A DNA stretch of 22,631 nucleotides from SIAJ01 sp036266155 (GTDB taxonomy: Bacteria > Planctomycetota > Planctomycetia > Gemmatales > Gemmataceae). The notes under the pieces are model-generated. The model was not told the DNA's origin, did not search any database, and saw nothing but the letters and a program-made list of their open reading frames with translations. This document shows, in pieces, positions 1 to 8,346 of the stretch (position 1 is the first letter of the stretch; each line of letters starts with the position of its first letter). Location of the stretch: contig DATANR010000054.1 in the NCBI GenBank assembly GCA_036266155.1, positions 1 to 22,631 on the forward strand, written 5' to 3'. The position numbers and the translations under genes are program-made.

Positions 1-25
1 CGCCCGATGCTGTCATTATCGGGCG
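1..25. terminator. Short hairpin at window edge, possible terminator
   Basis: An 8-base inverted repeat (CGCCCGAT at 1-8, ATCGGGCG at 18-25) encloses a 9-base loop. It sits 72 bases upstream of priA and could end transcription of a gene lying left of the window, but there is no T-run after it and the stem may continue beyond the edge. Function is a guess. Confidence 0.3.
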
Positions 26-97
26 GCTTGCGCCGCTCCGCTCGCCTTCTCCCTTCCGACATTCCGCCGCGACCGATAAAACGGTTACTCTGGCAGA

Positions 98-2395
98 ATG
101 ACCTCCACCCTACTCTTCCCCATGAGTGCGTCGAGCGACAACGACGACTCGCTTTTCAGCCCCCCGGCGACTGGCGTCTTTGCCGACATCGTCTTCGATC
201 GGCCGCTCGACCATGCTTATTCCTACGCGGTACCGGCTGACCTGATCGAGCGTATCGGCGTCGGCAAGCGCGTAGAGGCCCCGTTTGGGCGTGGCGACAA
301 GGGAACGATCGGCTATTGCGTGCGCGTTCACGAGGTGCCGCCGCTGCGCGCGGTCAAGACGATCCGCCGCGTGCTCGACGACGAGGCCTTGCTTACCGAT
401 TCACTGCTGCGCCTCACGCGTTGGATGGCCGACTATTACCTGTGCGGCTGGGGTCAGGTGTTGCAAGCGGTGTTGCCGGCCGGCGTGCGCGGTCAGGCGG
501 GGACACGGGAGGCCGTCTTCGTCGAGATTGTCCCCGACGGCGAAGCGGCAAGCCAGGGATTGAGTATTACTCCCAAGCAAACAGCAACGCTTGACAAATT
601 GCGCAAAGCCAACGGGCCGATTGAGCAGCGGCGACTTTGTCGCGAGGCGAGCGTTGGTCCAGGGGTGGTCCACGCACTCATCGAGAAGGGCTTGGCGCGC
701 AGACACGTCGAGCGCATCGAACGGATCGACACGCTCGACGCGGATGTCATGCCGCCGGAACCGATCGCTTTGAATGTGGATCAAGAAAAGGCCTGGCAAC
801 CGGTCCGTACCGCGATTGAAGTCGGCGGATACCACACGTTTCTTTTGCATGGCGTCACCGGCTCGGGCAAGACTGAGATCTATTTACGCGCCATCGAAAA
901 CGTGCTCAAGCAAGGCAAAGAAGCGCTCGTCTTGGTGCCGGAAATCTCGTTGACGCCACAGACGATCGAGCGCTTCCGCGGCCGATGCGGCAATGTGGCC
1001 GTCATGCACAGCCACCTCGCGGATAGCGAGCGCGGCGCCCATTGGCGGCGGATCGCGGCGGGCCAAGTGCAAGTCGTCGTTGGAGCGCGCAGCGCCGTGT
1101 TCGCCCCGTGTCGCAACCTGGGGCTGATCGTCATCGACGAGGAGCACGAGAGCACGTTCAAGCAGGAATCGACGCCGCGTTATCATGCGCGCGATGTGGC
1201 GGTCATGCGAGCCAAGCTCGAGAACATTCCGATTTTGATGGGCTCGGCGACGCCAGCGCTCGAAAGCTGGGCGAACGCCGAGAGGCTGCAGTACACGCTG
1301 TTGCGATTGCCCAATCGCGTCGAAGATCGACCGATGCCGCGCGTCGTGCTTGTCGACATGAAACATGAACCGCGCACGGGCGGCCGCTTCTCGTCGATCA
1401 GCCCCACACTCGAGCGCGGCATGCGTGAAGCCCTATCTACCGGCGGCCAGGTGATGCTGCTACTCAATCGCCGCGGATTCTCAACTCACGTCCACTGTCC
1501 GGCCTGCGGTTACGTGGCGGCGTGCCCAAATTGCGACTTGTCGCTGACATTTCATCGCCAGCGGAACAGCTTGCTATGCCACTATTGCGGCCATGAGCAA
1601 CCACCCTATCGCGACTGCCCGAACTGTCAGCAGCCGACAATTCTCTATCAGGGGCTCGGCACGGAAAAACTTCAAGAAGAGATCGATCGCAAGTTCCCCG
1701 ACAAGGTCGTGCAGCGCATGGATTCGGACACGATGTCGCGGCCGGGCTCGCATCAGCGTGTCCTCGACGCCTTTCGCGACGGGCGCATCCACATCCTGAT
1801 GGGGACGCAGATGATCGCGAAGGGGCTCGATTTCCCGAACGTGACACTCGTCGGCGTCGTCAACGCGGACGTTGGCCTGCATTTGCCAGACTTCCGTGCG
1901 GCCGAGCGGACGTTTCAACTACTTGCGCAGGTAGCGGGCCGAACCGGCCGCGGCGACAGCGGCGGCAAGGTGATGATCCAGACGTATGCGCCGGAGCATC
2001 CGAGCATTCATTTGGCAGCCACGCATGACTATCTCAAGTTTGCAGAACTGGAGCTGACCCATCGCAAGGAGCATCAGTACCCGCCGTACCAACGGCTTGT
2101 GCGCCTCATCGTTCGCAGTCTCAATGAAGTAGCGGCCCGCGATTTCGCCGACATGCTGGCCGGCGCCTTCCGCGAAGCAATGCGGCGACCGGAACGCCAG
2201 TCCCCTGCTCTTCGTTTGCTTGGCCCAGCGGAGTGCCCGGTCTATCGGCTCAACAAGTACTTCCGCTACCACTTCCAGCTTCAATCCGCGAGCCCGCGAG
2301 TGTTGCACGAGGTGTTGCGCGAAGTGCTAACGGTGGTGAAGACGCCGTCGAATGTCCAGTTTCAGGTTGATGTGGATCCATTCAACATGTTGTGA
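98..2395 (+). CDS. priA: Primosomal protein N' (PriA replication-restart helicase)
   Basis: PriA is the 3'-to-5' DNA helicase that recognises stalled or collapsed forks and starts reassembly of the replisome. The 765-residue chain has the full family order: an N-terminal 3'-end DNA-binding domain (about 28-125), a winged-helix stretch (about 160-215), a DEAD-like ATPase with Walker A GVTGSGKT at 252-259 and Walker B DEEH at 347-350, eight cysteines in four CxxC-type pairs binding two zinc ions between 467 and 510, the second helicase lobe with the QVAGRTGRG motif, and the C-terminal domain. Length is close to E. coli PriA (732). The first 25 residues are not conserved-looking, so a start at 122 (second Met) is possible; no clear Shine-Dalgarno precedes either. 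It stands alone, converging on the two minus-strand genes downstream. Identity is very secure. Confidence 0.97.
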   Translation: MTSTLLFPMSASSDNDDSLFSPPATGVFADIVFDRPLDHAYSYAVPADLIERIGVGKRVEAPFGRGDKGTIGYCVRVHEVPPLRAVKTIRRVLDDEALLTDSLLRLTRWMADYYLCGWGQVLQAVLPAGVRGQAGTREAVFVEIVPDGEAASQGLSITPKQTATLDKLRKANGPIEQRRLCREASVGPGVVHALIEKGLARRHVERIERIDTLDADVMPPEPIALNVDQEKAWQPVRTAIEVGGYHTFLLHGVTGSGKTEIYLRAIENVLKQGKEALVLVPEISLTPQTIERFRGRCGNVAVMHSHLADSERGAHWRRIAAGQVQVVVGARSAVFAPCRNLGLIVIDEEHESTFKQESTPRYHARDVAVMRAKLENIPILMGSATPALESWANAERLQYTLLRLPNRVEDRPMPRVVLVDMKHEPRTGGRFSSISPTLERGMREALSTGGQVMLLLNRRGFSTHVHCPACGYVAACPNCDLSLTFHRQRNSLLCHYCGHEQPPYRDCPNCQQPTILYQGLGTEKLQEEIDRKFPDKVVQRMDSDTMSRPGSHQRVLDAFRDGRIHILMGTQMIAKGLDFPNVTLVGVVNADVGLHLPDFRAAERTFQLLAQVAGRTGRGDSGGKVMIQTYAPEHPSIHLAATHDYLKFAELELTHRKEHQYPPYQRLVRLIVRSLNEVAARDFADMLAGAFREAMRRPERQSPALRLLGPAECPVYRLNKYFRYHFQLQSASPRVLHEVLREVLTVVKTPSNVQFQVDVDPFNML

Positions 2396-2415
2396 ACAAT
2401 TCACCGTCATTGCGA

Positions 2416-2964
2416 TCACGGTTGATGACAGTCAATCGTCGGGTCGAGCCACCGACGTACTGATTCCCACACGGCACGACGCTGCCGAAGAATCACGACC
2501 CAGACAAGCAAGCTGTTGGCTGCGCTAAATGCAGCTACCGCAAAAGGCATGAATTCGAATTGATTGTGAAAGGCCAGTCCAAAGAGTGGCACCAGAAGCG
2601 GTGAAAGAAGCGGCGCCATTAACACAACGAGAATCGGAGCGACAATTACAAGGTTCAGGAATCGAATCGCATCGCCCTGAACTGGTCGTGATTGAAGGCC
2701 GCGGACAACGAGGAACCCGCCAGCGAATAGATAGGTAGCCGTCAGACAGCCGGTGATGCCAAGCACACGGATCGCTTGATCCATCTGCCATTCTTTCGGC
2801 GAACCGAGATAAATGATCCCGGCTACCGTCGGAAGTGTCGCAACGAAAAGCCCAACCCATCCAACAATTTGAATGCGATCATGAGGCCGTATTTCCCTTG
2901 AATTGTCAACCTCTCCGGACGAGAGGACGTTTGTTTCCCGGTAATCTTCCTCGAGTTTGTCCAC
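2416..2964 (-). CDS. Hypothetical four-helix membrane protein
   Basis: I do not recognise a family. The 182-residue protein begins with about 30 charged, acidic residues, then shows four hydrophobic stretches at roughly 33-54, 66-89, 101-129 and 135-158, and a short basic tail ending in DCHQP. The third hydrophobic segment is long and proline-rich (repeated PLL/PLF), so it may be a re-entrant or bent helix. No catalytic motif is visible. The start lies 8 bases after the stop of the Uma2-like gene on the same strand, so the two are probably one transcript. The end is 20 bases from the end of priA, which points the other way. Base composition is less GC-rich than the flanking genes, which could mean recent acquisition. 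Confidence 0.7.
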   Translation of the reverse strand: MDKLEEDYRETNVLSSGEVDNSREIRPHDRIQIVGWVGLFVATLPTVAGIIYLGSPKEWQMDQAIRVLGITGCLTATYLFAGGFLVVRGLQSRPVQGDAIRFLNLVIVAPILVVLMAPLLSPLLVPLFGLAFHNQFEFMPFAVAAFSAANSLLVWVVILRQRRAVWESVRRWLDPTIDCHQP

Positions 2965-2972
2965 GCCGGCGC

Positions 2973-3521
2973 TCAGGAGAATAGGTCGGCCACCGGGCAG
3001 GAAAAGCCGGGCACCACGTCTTCGCCGCTGAGGGTATCCGTGACATCGAGCATTGCGGCGGACTTGTCGGGGCGACGAATCAGGACGGTCTTATTAACTG
3101 GGCTGACAATCCAAATCAAACGCACGCCGGCTTTGAGGAAATCATTGACCCGTTCTTCAATTTCTTCAAATGAGTCGTTTGGTGAGATCGATTCGACAAC
3201 GAGATCGGGCTGGATTGAAATATCGCCATCGGGCGATTGATCATTGAGAAAGCGGCCTTTCGCGACAAACGAGGCATCCGGCTTGCGGACGAGTCGCGGT
3301 CGATGTGAAAAACAACGATAAGCTGTTTGCGATCCAAATAGATGCCCCAGTCCATGAGCCCGAATGAATTGATGAAGCGCAGCGAATACATGCCCGGCGA
3401 TTTCTTCGGACCTGGCGCCTATCGTTTTCTCCTGCAACCGCCCATCGACGAGTTCGAAGGACTCCCCGTTCGGCAGATTCAGCAGGTCGTCAGGCTCAAG
3501 CAGCATCGCTTCCTCGTGCAT
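2973..3521 (-). CDS. Uma2 family nuclease-like protein (DUF820)
   Basis: Uma2 proteins are PD-(D/E)xK-fold putative endonucleases, strongly expanded in cyanobacteria and planctomycetes, whose cellular role is unsettled. The 182-residue sequence has the family layout: N-terminal FELVDGRL at 22-29, the KPDASF strand with Asp82, the PDLVVESISPND strand with Glu110 as likely metal ligands, a helix containing ERVNDFLKAGV, then the LIWIVSP strand around 135-141 and a short C-terminal part with PGFSCPVADLF. Length is typical. The annotated start at 3521 has only a weak ribosome site; a second Met five codons later (3506) has GAGGA four bases upstream and may be the true start. It is followed after 8 bases by the membrane protein. 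No antitoxin-like partner is visible. Function as an active nuclease is inferred from family only. Confidence 0.88.
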   Translation of the reverse strand: MHEEAMLLEPDDLLNLPNGESFELVDGRLQEKTIGARSEEIAGHVFAALHQFIRAHGLGHLFGSQTAYRCFSHRPRLVRKPDASFVAKGRFLNDQSPDGDISIQPDLVVESISPNDSFEEIEERVNDFLKAGVRLIWIVSPVNKTVLIRRPDKSAAMLDVTDTLSGEDVVPGFSCPVADLFS

Positions 3522-3628
3522 CGAGAGTTTCCGATTGGGACCTTCTTATCTTATCACGGGTGACGGGCTGCAACGGGAGTCCGCATGTGTTGCACAATTT
3601 GCTGACGATTGTTAGACGCTCCGCAAAC

Positions 3629-5860
3629 TCAGTTCGGCAACCATCCCGCCAACTTGGTGACCGCGAGCGAGCACCAATCGAGGACGCGCTGTGTGTCGGC
3701 CGGATTGTCCGCCGCGAGTTGGGATGCCAGATCGCGGACGACGCGGAACACGTCGTTGGCGCGGTCCGGTTGAACGCGCACGGCCGCGACGAGGGCGTCC
3801 GCTCCGCCGTTGCGATCCCCGGCCGCGAAACGGGCACGGGCAAGTGAAATCCAATTCTCCATTCGCAACGGCTCAAGCTCTGTAACCCGCGACCAGTCGG
3901 CCACTGCTTTCTTCGGTTCACGGATTGTTTCGAAGAGAGACGCTCTTGCGCGAAGACCATTCAAATCAATTGGCCTCAACTCCAAGAAACGGCTCCAATC
4001 CGCAATGGCGTCGCGACGGCCATCGTTGTCGGTGAGATCACGCATGCCCGCCCTCGCCGCAAAGGCTGGCGCGTAGTTCGGACTAATGAAGAGGGCCTCC
4101 GCGATGTCGTCCATCGCTTGTTTGCGCGAACGTAGGCGGGCGCGAAAGACGAGTGCCGCGGCGCACTTTGGATCGCGATCAAGGGCGTTGGCGACGAGTT
4201 CGACAGCACGTTTGGTTTCGTCGAGTTGCCAAAGAATTCCCGCCAGTTCGGCGAGTCCGTTTGGCCCCGGATTCAGCTCGATTGCTTGATCAACTGCTTC
4301 CATCGCGGCGGTCTTTTCCCACAACTTGAGCAGCACGGCCGCGTAGCCACTGCGAACTTCTCGATCGCGAGGCGCCATCGTCACGGCCGTCTTGAAGGCA
4401 TCACGTGCCTTGTCCAGGCGTCCAGCGTTCAGCATGAATCGGCCGCGTGCTTGCCAGTCCGCCGCTTTTTTCGGCTGCCAAATAGCATCGATAGAAGCCA
4501 GAAATGCACGGAGTTCCGTCGGCGTGGCGGCATAGGCGAGGTCCTGGCGTGGCGACTCGCGAGCGGCCAGGATACCGATTAACTCGCCGCCCTCATTGAC
4601 AACCGGCCCGCCGCAGGCACTGCCCTGATGCGGCAATTGCAGAAGTGTCGTGTTTACTTTCGGCAGGTCTTCAGTTCCATCGCGCGCTAACGCGATTTGG
4701 CCGATTGATCGCACCGAGCCGGCCGCATACAGCCAGAGGGCATCGATGCCGGTCGGGTGTCCCATCGCCGCCACGTGGTTGCCCATGTGCGGGTCCGCAG
4801 CCGCAATTCGCAGTCCCTCGATCTCCTCCGGAACTGAATCGAGTTCCACCAGCGCCAGGTCGCGCGCGCGATCGCGTGCGAGCACGACGCCGGACACGCA
4901 GTGCCCGTCGAGGCGCAGGCCCAGCAGGTCGCGATACTCGTCTGCTTCCGCCACGATGCCGCGAATTCGGCGCTTGGGTACGACCACATCGACAATCTGC
5001 TCCGAGCCGACGGCCGTCGCACTGGTGAGGACCAAGCCGCGACCGATGTCGATCAACGCCCCAGCGGCGCGACTGCCGGTCGCCTGAGGTCGAACCCAGA
5101 CCGTAGCTCGAGCAAGAGCGTCTGCGTCGACTCGGGTTGGCGCGTCTTTCGACTGGCAATTGGATGAACCGTCTTTGCGCGCCTCGGCAAGAAGGCCGTG
5201 CAAGTCGATGGCGATTGCCAACTCTGGCAGCGGATTGATGACGGCTGAAATTACGCCAATTACTTCGCCCCGTGCGTTCAGCACAGCCGAACCACTGTCG
5301 CCGGATTCAATGGGCAATTGCAGGAATAGAATTGGCACGCCGGCGCCGAGACGCTTACCGGCCCAGAAGTAGCCATCGGGCAGCGAACCGGATTGTCGAA
5401 CGTAGCCATCCGTCCGATTCCACATGACATCCGCATCGTGCCGGTGACCGATGGAGTGGCACTCGTCGCCGACTCGCGGGGGGCATTCGGCTAGACGTAG
5501 CGCCGGCACGCCGGCGGGAATTTGATCTAATTCCAGCAACGTCAGATCGTGTGCGTCACGATGAAAAAGGACCCGGCCCGTAGCAATGAGGCCGCGCTTT
5601 TTCAGATCGGCGCGGTTCGCGAGGTAGTGGAGTCGATCGTTCCGCAAGAAAGGAAACTGGAAGTCCGGAAAGTAGACGTCAACGGCTGATCGATCGCCGA
5701 TGACGTGGCGGGCCGTGACCATCCAGCGCCGTTCGGCATTAACGACCCAACCGGTGCCGACGCTGTTGTCGCCGGCACGAATCCAAACGGTCGCACGCAC
5801 TTCGGGTGGAATTGCCGTCGCTGCACAGCCGAACCAAATGAGGACCGGTAACAGGGTCAT
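3629..5860 (-). CDS. Secreted tandem trypsin-like protease / TPR protein
   Basis: The 743-residue chain combines two S1C-like chymotrypsin-fold domains and a TPR region. It starts with a short hydrophobic leader (1-17) with a Cys at 12, possibly a lipid-attachment site but the lipobox (WFGC) is poor. Domain 1 (about 20-230) has a complete triad: His52 in VTARHV, Asp105 in HDLTLLELD, Ser189 in SGDSGSA. Domain 2 (about 245-455) keeps Asp334 in RDLALVELD, but the His position is Thr282 (LTSATAV) and the Ser position is Cys416 (SACGGP), so it is probably inactive. Residues about 465-730 form TPR-like helical repeats (pattern of A-x-W-x-x-x-L-x-L-x-P). It is the last gene of the ECF operon, 41 bases after the small secreted protein. 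It probably acts in the periplasm or on the cell surface as a stress-induced protease or scaffold; the substrate is unknown. Confidence 0.88.
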   Translation of the reverse strand: MTLLPVLIWFGCAATAIPPEVRATVWIRAGDNSVGTGWVVNAERRWMVTARHVIGDRSAVDVYFPDFQFPFLRNDRLHYLANRADLKKRGLIATGRVLFHRDAHDLTLLELDQIPAGVPALRLAECPPRVGDECHSIGHRHDADVMWNRTDGYVRQSGSLPDGYFWAGKRLGAGVPILFLQLPIESGDSGSAVLNARGEVIGVISAVINPLPELAIAIDLHGLLAEARKDGSSNCQSKDAPTRVDADALARATVWVRPQATGSRAAGALIDIGRGLVLTSATAVGSEQIVDVVVPKRRIRGIVAEADEYRDLLGLRLDGHCVSGVVLARDRARDLALVELDSVPEEIEGLRIAAADPHMGNHVAAMGHPTGIDALWLYAAGSVRSIGQIALARDGTEDLPKVNTTLLQLPHQGSACGGPVVNEGGELIGILAARESPRQDLAYAATPTELRAFLASIDAIWQPKKAADWQARGRFMLNAGRLDKARDAFKTAVTMAPRDREVRSGYAAVLLKLWEKTAAMEAVDQAIELNPGPNGLAELAGILWQLDETKRAVELVANALDRDPKCAAALVFRARLRSRKQAMDDIAEALFISPNYAPAFAARAGMRDLTDNDGRRDAIADWSRFLELRPIDLNGLRARASLFETIREPKKAVADWSRVTELEPLRMENWISLARARFAAGDRNGGADALVAAVRVQPDRANDVFRVVRDLASQLAADNPADTQRVLDWCSLAVTKLAGWLPN

Positions 5861-5901
5861 CGAGCGACCGGAAAGGGAGCAAGAAACCGAACGGCGAACT
5901 A

Positions 5902-6402
5902 TTACTCTGGCGTCCTGATTTCGTTCAGGCGCTTCTTCGCGCCATCGAGCGATGCCTTCGCCGCGGGATTGTCGCCAAGCATGCCGAGCAGTGCATCGAG
6001 CTGAGCGAGCAAATCGTTGCGAACCTTTATGTAAGCTTCCACACCGGTTCCACCTTCGACCTGGCCTCGGGCCTTGACCAGCGTTGGGGCCAAGCCATTG
6101 TCAAGCAACGTGCCCAGGTGCTTGGACAGTTCTTCGATCCGGGCATTGTCGTTGGCTTGGCGCGCTTGATTGATTTCCAAATTGAATTTGTACACGACCT
6201 TGTAATAGGTGTTCGCCCGCTCGACGTAGTCGTTCGGCTTCCGCGACGACTCGAGCGTCCGGTCGACGATCTCTTCGATGACGAGGCGATTCTTCTTGTA
6301 CAGATCGCCCTGCTGCTGACCGGAAATGGTCCGCGGCCCTTGAGCGCCGACGACGGCAACCAGGAAGACGACGACAACGGTGGATAAAGTGTGACGAAAC
6401 AT
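5902..6402 (-). CDS. Small secreted helical protein of ECF operon
   Basis: I do not recognise the family. The 166-residue protein has a clear Sec signal peptide (basic MFRH, hydrophobic core about 7-18, likely cleavage after VVGA or nearby) and a mature part that is almost entirely predicted alpha-helix, rich in charged residues, Asn and Gln, without cysteine. The helical pattern suggests an extracytoplasmic bundle or coiled-coil. It starts 5 bases after the stop of the anti-sigma gene and ends 41 bases before the protease/TPR gene, so it belongs to the same transcript. A structural, inhibitory or sensory partner of the protease or the anti-sigma protein is possible, but this is only a guess from position. 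Confidence 0.8.
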   Translation of the reverse strand: MFRHTLSTVVVVFLVAVVGAQGPRTISGQQQGDLYKKNRLVIEEIVDRTLESSRKPNDYVERANTYYKVVYKFNLEINQARQANDNARIEELSKHLGTLLDNGLAPTLVKARGQVEGGTGVEAYIKVRNDLLAQLDALLGMLGDNPAAKASLDGAKKRLNEIRTPE

Positions 6403-6407
6403 GACGC

Positions 6408-7244
6408 CTACCCCTGCCCTTGCTGCATCAGTTGTGCCAGGGCAATCCGTCCCTTTTGTGCCGACCGTGCCATCTCCTTCAACGGCTGGACCGAGCCCGG
6501 CGGGGCGTCGGCGGCCAGCTTGTTCGCGTCCTGCTCGGCCTTGCTCAAATGCTCGATGAACTTCGGTAAGTTCGCCCGTTTCTCTTCGAGATTCAGTCCC
6601 CGCGCTTGTTCAAACATCGCCTCGCCAACAACTTTATCGTACATCGCGGCTAGCGATTCCATTTCCGCACCCGGTGTGAACTGAGCGAGCGTCCGTGCTT
6701 CGGTGTGAATATCGCTGCCGAGCACATCGAGGACATTGAGCCGGGCCGTCGCGTCCGGCGCTCGATCGAGATTGACCTTCGCGGTCACTACTTTGTCGAG
6801 GAACGGGTCGGCCGGGACAGCTGCCACCGTCGGTCCGTCCGATTTGCCGTTCCGCAACGACGACCAGATCAGCACGCCGGTCAGGATGACAGCCGCCGCG
6901 ACACCCGCAGGCCAGAAACGAGCGAGACTTTCGCCCAGTGGCCGACGCGGCGCCGCTGGCTGAACGACAACGACCGCCTTCGGCGCTGGCTTGTTGAGCT
7001 TAATGCCTGACCCGGACTTGGCGACGACGAGCTTCGGGGCCGCGAATTTTTCCAGTAATGCTTGCTTCGCCTTGCCAGCGTAAGCTGCCGGTCCCGTCGC
7101 CACAACGGCGCCATCGATTCGCGTCAACAACTGCTGCCAGGCCTGGCAGCCGGAACACGCTTCAAGGTGCTCGACAAGCGCGGCCGGTATCGCAGCGGGA
7201 TCCGTCACGGCGAGCATTCGGTTTCGGGCTGTGTCGCAGTTCAT
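6408..7244 (-). CDS. Anti-sigma factor with zinc finger and one membrane helix
   Basis: Anti-sigma proteins of the ZAS/zf-HC2 type hold a cognate ECF sigma factor inactive at the membrane. The ATG at 7244 begins MNCDTARNR and the first 35 residues carry the ZAS pattern His26-x3-Cys30-x2-Cys33, with Cys3 as a possible fourth ligand. After a Pro/Ala/Lys-rich linker (about 68-105), one membrane helix lies at about 111-127, placing the rest (about 130-278) outside; that domain is helical and unassigned. The start overlaps the stop of the sigma gene by four bases (ATGA), implying translational coupling and a near-stoichiometric ratio. The open frame continues upstream to 7331 inside the sigma gene, but the overlap start is far more plausible. 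The pairing with the sigma factor is strong inference. Confidence 0.88.
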   Translation of the reverse strand: MNCDTARNRMLAVTDPAAIPAALVEHLEACSGCQAWQQLLTRIDGAVVATGPAAYAGKAKQALLEKFAAPKLVVAKSGSGIKLNKPAPKAVVVVQPAAPRRPLGESLARFWPAGVAAAVILTGVLIWSSLRNGKSDGPTVAAVPADPFLDKVVTAKVNLDRAPDATARLNVLDVLGSDIHTEARTLAQFTPGAEMESLAAMYDKVVGEAMFEQARGLNLEEKRANLPKFIEHLSKAEQDANKLAADAPPGSVQPLKEMARSAQKGRIALAQLMQQGQG

Positions 7245-7906
7245 GACATCTTCGATTCGTTCGAGCCCGCGGGCAACAATTCGGGGGCCAGCACCGCCAT
7301 CAACTTTTGCCGAGCCTTGAACACCCGCCAACGGGCGGTCTCCTCAGTGATCCCCAGCACGCCGGCAATGTCGCGGAACGACATGCTTTCTTCCACCCGC
7401 AAGGTCAACGCTCCGCGAAAATCACTCGGTAACTTCGCAACCGCGTCCGCGACCAGGAGCAAGGCCTCTCGACTCAACGCCTCAGCAACCGGACCGCGGC
7501 GTTCTTCCACAATCTCCGGAACCAACGGCTGACGATTGTGGCGCATCGCCCGGCGGAGATTCACAAAGTTGTTCTGAGCGATCCGAAACAACCAGGCCCG
7601 AAAGTTACTCCCCGCCTGGAAACGTCCGACCGCCGCGAACGCCTTGAGGAACGTCTCCTGAGTCAAATCTTCCGCCGACGTTGCATCGCGGGTCAGTCGG
7701 CACAGCCATCGATACAGGCGATCCCAATAGCGCTCGATCAACTGGGCAAACGCCGGCCGATCCCCCGCCTGGGCAGCGCGGATCAAGTCGGCCTCGTCGC
7801 CGGTCGGGTGGCCTACGTCGATGGACACGCGGTACTGGCCCGTCCTGAGTTGCGGCGGGTCGAGCCCGCTTGGGACCGCTGAGACCGTCGCTACCACGTC
7901 CAGCAT
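7241..7906 (-). CDS. ECF-type RNA polymerase sigma-70 factor
   Basis: ECF sigma factors redirect RNA polymerase to stress or envelope promoters. Counting from the Met at 7906 (221 residues), region 2 lies at about 51-119 with the DLTQETFLKAF and FRAWLFRIAQN motifs, and region 4 at about 153-203 with LPSDFRGALTLR, the FRDIAGVLGITEETARWRV helix-turn-helix and the following KARQKL. The start is uncertain: the frame is open to 7972, but the first 22 residues from there are Cys- and Arg-rich and look noncoding, and a GTG at 7828 would give a 195-residue protein closer to the usual ECF length. No convincing ribosome site marks any of them. It is the first gene of the sigma/anti-sigma/secreted/protease operon and is divergent from folE. 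Confidence 0.93.
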   Translation of the reverse strand: MLDVVATVSAVPSGLDPPQLRTGQYRVSIDVGHPTGDEADLIRAAQAGDRPAFAQLIERYWDRLYRWLCRLTRDATSAEDLTQETFLKAFAAVGRFQAGSNFRAWLFRIAQNNFVNLRRAMRHNRQPLVPEIVEERRGPVAEALSREALLLVADAVAKLPSDFRGALTLRVEESMSFRDIAGVLGITEETARWRVFKARQKLMAVLAPELLPAGSNESKMS

Positions 7907-7972
7907 AAAACGTCCGGGCGGAAGTCGTCCAGCCAAACTCCGACACTGGCACCACTTACTTTTGCAACACAT

Positions 7973-8285
7973 ACGGCAATCATTCGTTGGCGAAGATCGG
8001 GCTCCGGCGGCTGGCTTTTCCGATGAGTCGGTGTGACTCGAACGATTACCAAAATGACATCCGAAGTACGCTGTATGCGCAAACTATTGTCCATAAATAG
8101 CTTATGCCATAAGGCATGCAACGCAAGAATGGCTCTTTGTCGCAATCTGGCAGCTTCTTTCGCCAAGGGAATTGTGTCGTGAATCGACAGAACCAACCGT
8201 TCGCCGTGTGCGTCATCGACAAGAGGCCACGGTCCCGAAATGTAGAATAACGAGGAGATTGGCCCGCAAATAGCGTCGTCAAGAG
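7973..8285. other. Intergenic region between divergent sigma operon and folE
   Basis: About 310 bases without a supported gene. It is visibly richer in A and T than its surroundings, especially 8040-8260, and must hold the promoter of the leftward ECF operon, although I could not pick out a convincing ECF-type or housekeeping promoter for that direction. Two small inverted repeats are present: GAGTC at 8025-8029 with GACTC at 8035-8039, and ATGCC at 8104-8108 with GGCAT at 8113-8117. Open frames exist on the minus strand here but run into folE antisense or lack any recognisable sequence. Confidence 0.5.
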
Positions 8286-8315
8286 TTGCCTGCTCATGGA
8301 CATGGCGCGTATAAA
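8286..8315 (+). promoter_or_regulatory. Candidate sigma-70 promoter for folE
   Basis: TTGCCT at 8286-8291 (4 of 6 to the -35 consensus) and TATAAA at 8310-8315 (5 of 6 to -10) are separated by 18 bases. The -10 lies 31 bases before the folE ATG, leaving a short leader. Position and composition fit, but no experiment supports it. It could drive the whole folE-to-moaA run. Confidence 0.5.
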
Positions 8316-8346
8316 GTGAATCGTTCCCCGCCTTCAGCCACGGGCA

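Noticed and set aside
2403..2422. ACCGT/ACGGT inverted repeat between the convergent ends of priA and the membrane-protein gene
   Set aside because: The stem is only 5 bases with a 10-base loop and no T-run, and it overlaps coding DNA; too weak to call a terminator.
7245..7331. Upstream extension of the anti-sigma frame
   Set aside because: It lies within the sigma gene in another frame; the ATGA overlap at 7241-7244 and the zinc-finger beginning at the third residue support the shorter protein.
8104..8117. ATGCC/GGCAT small inverted repeat
   Set aside because: A 5-base stem is expected by chance in a gap of this size; mentioned only as part of the intergenic description.
8046..8303. 85-codon minus-strand frame in the sigma/folE gap
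   Set aside because: No ribosome site, no recognisable sequence, and it covers the likely folE promoter.
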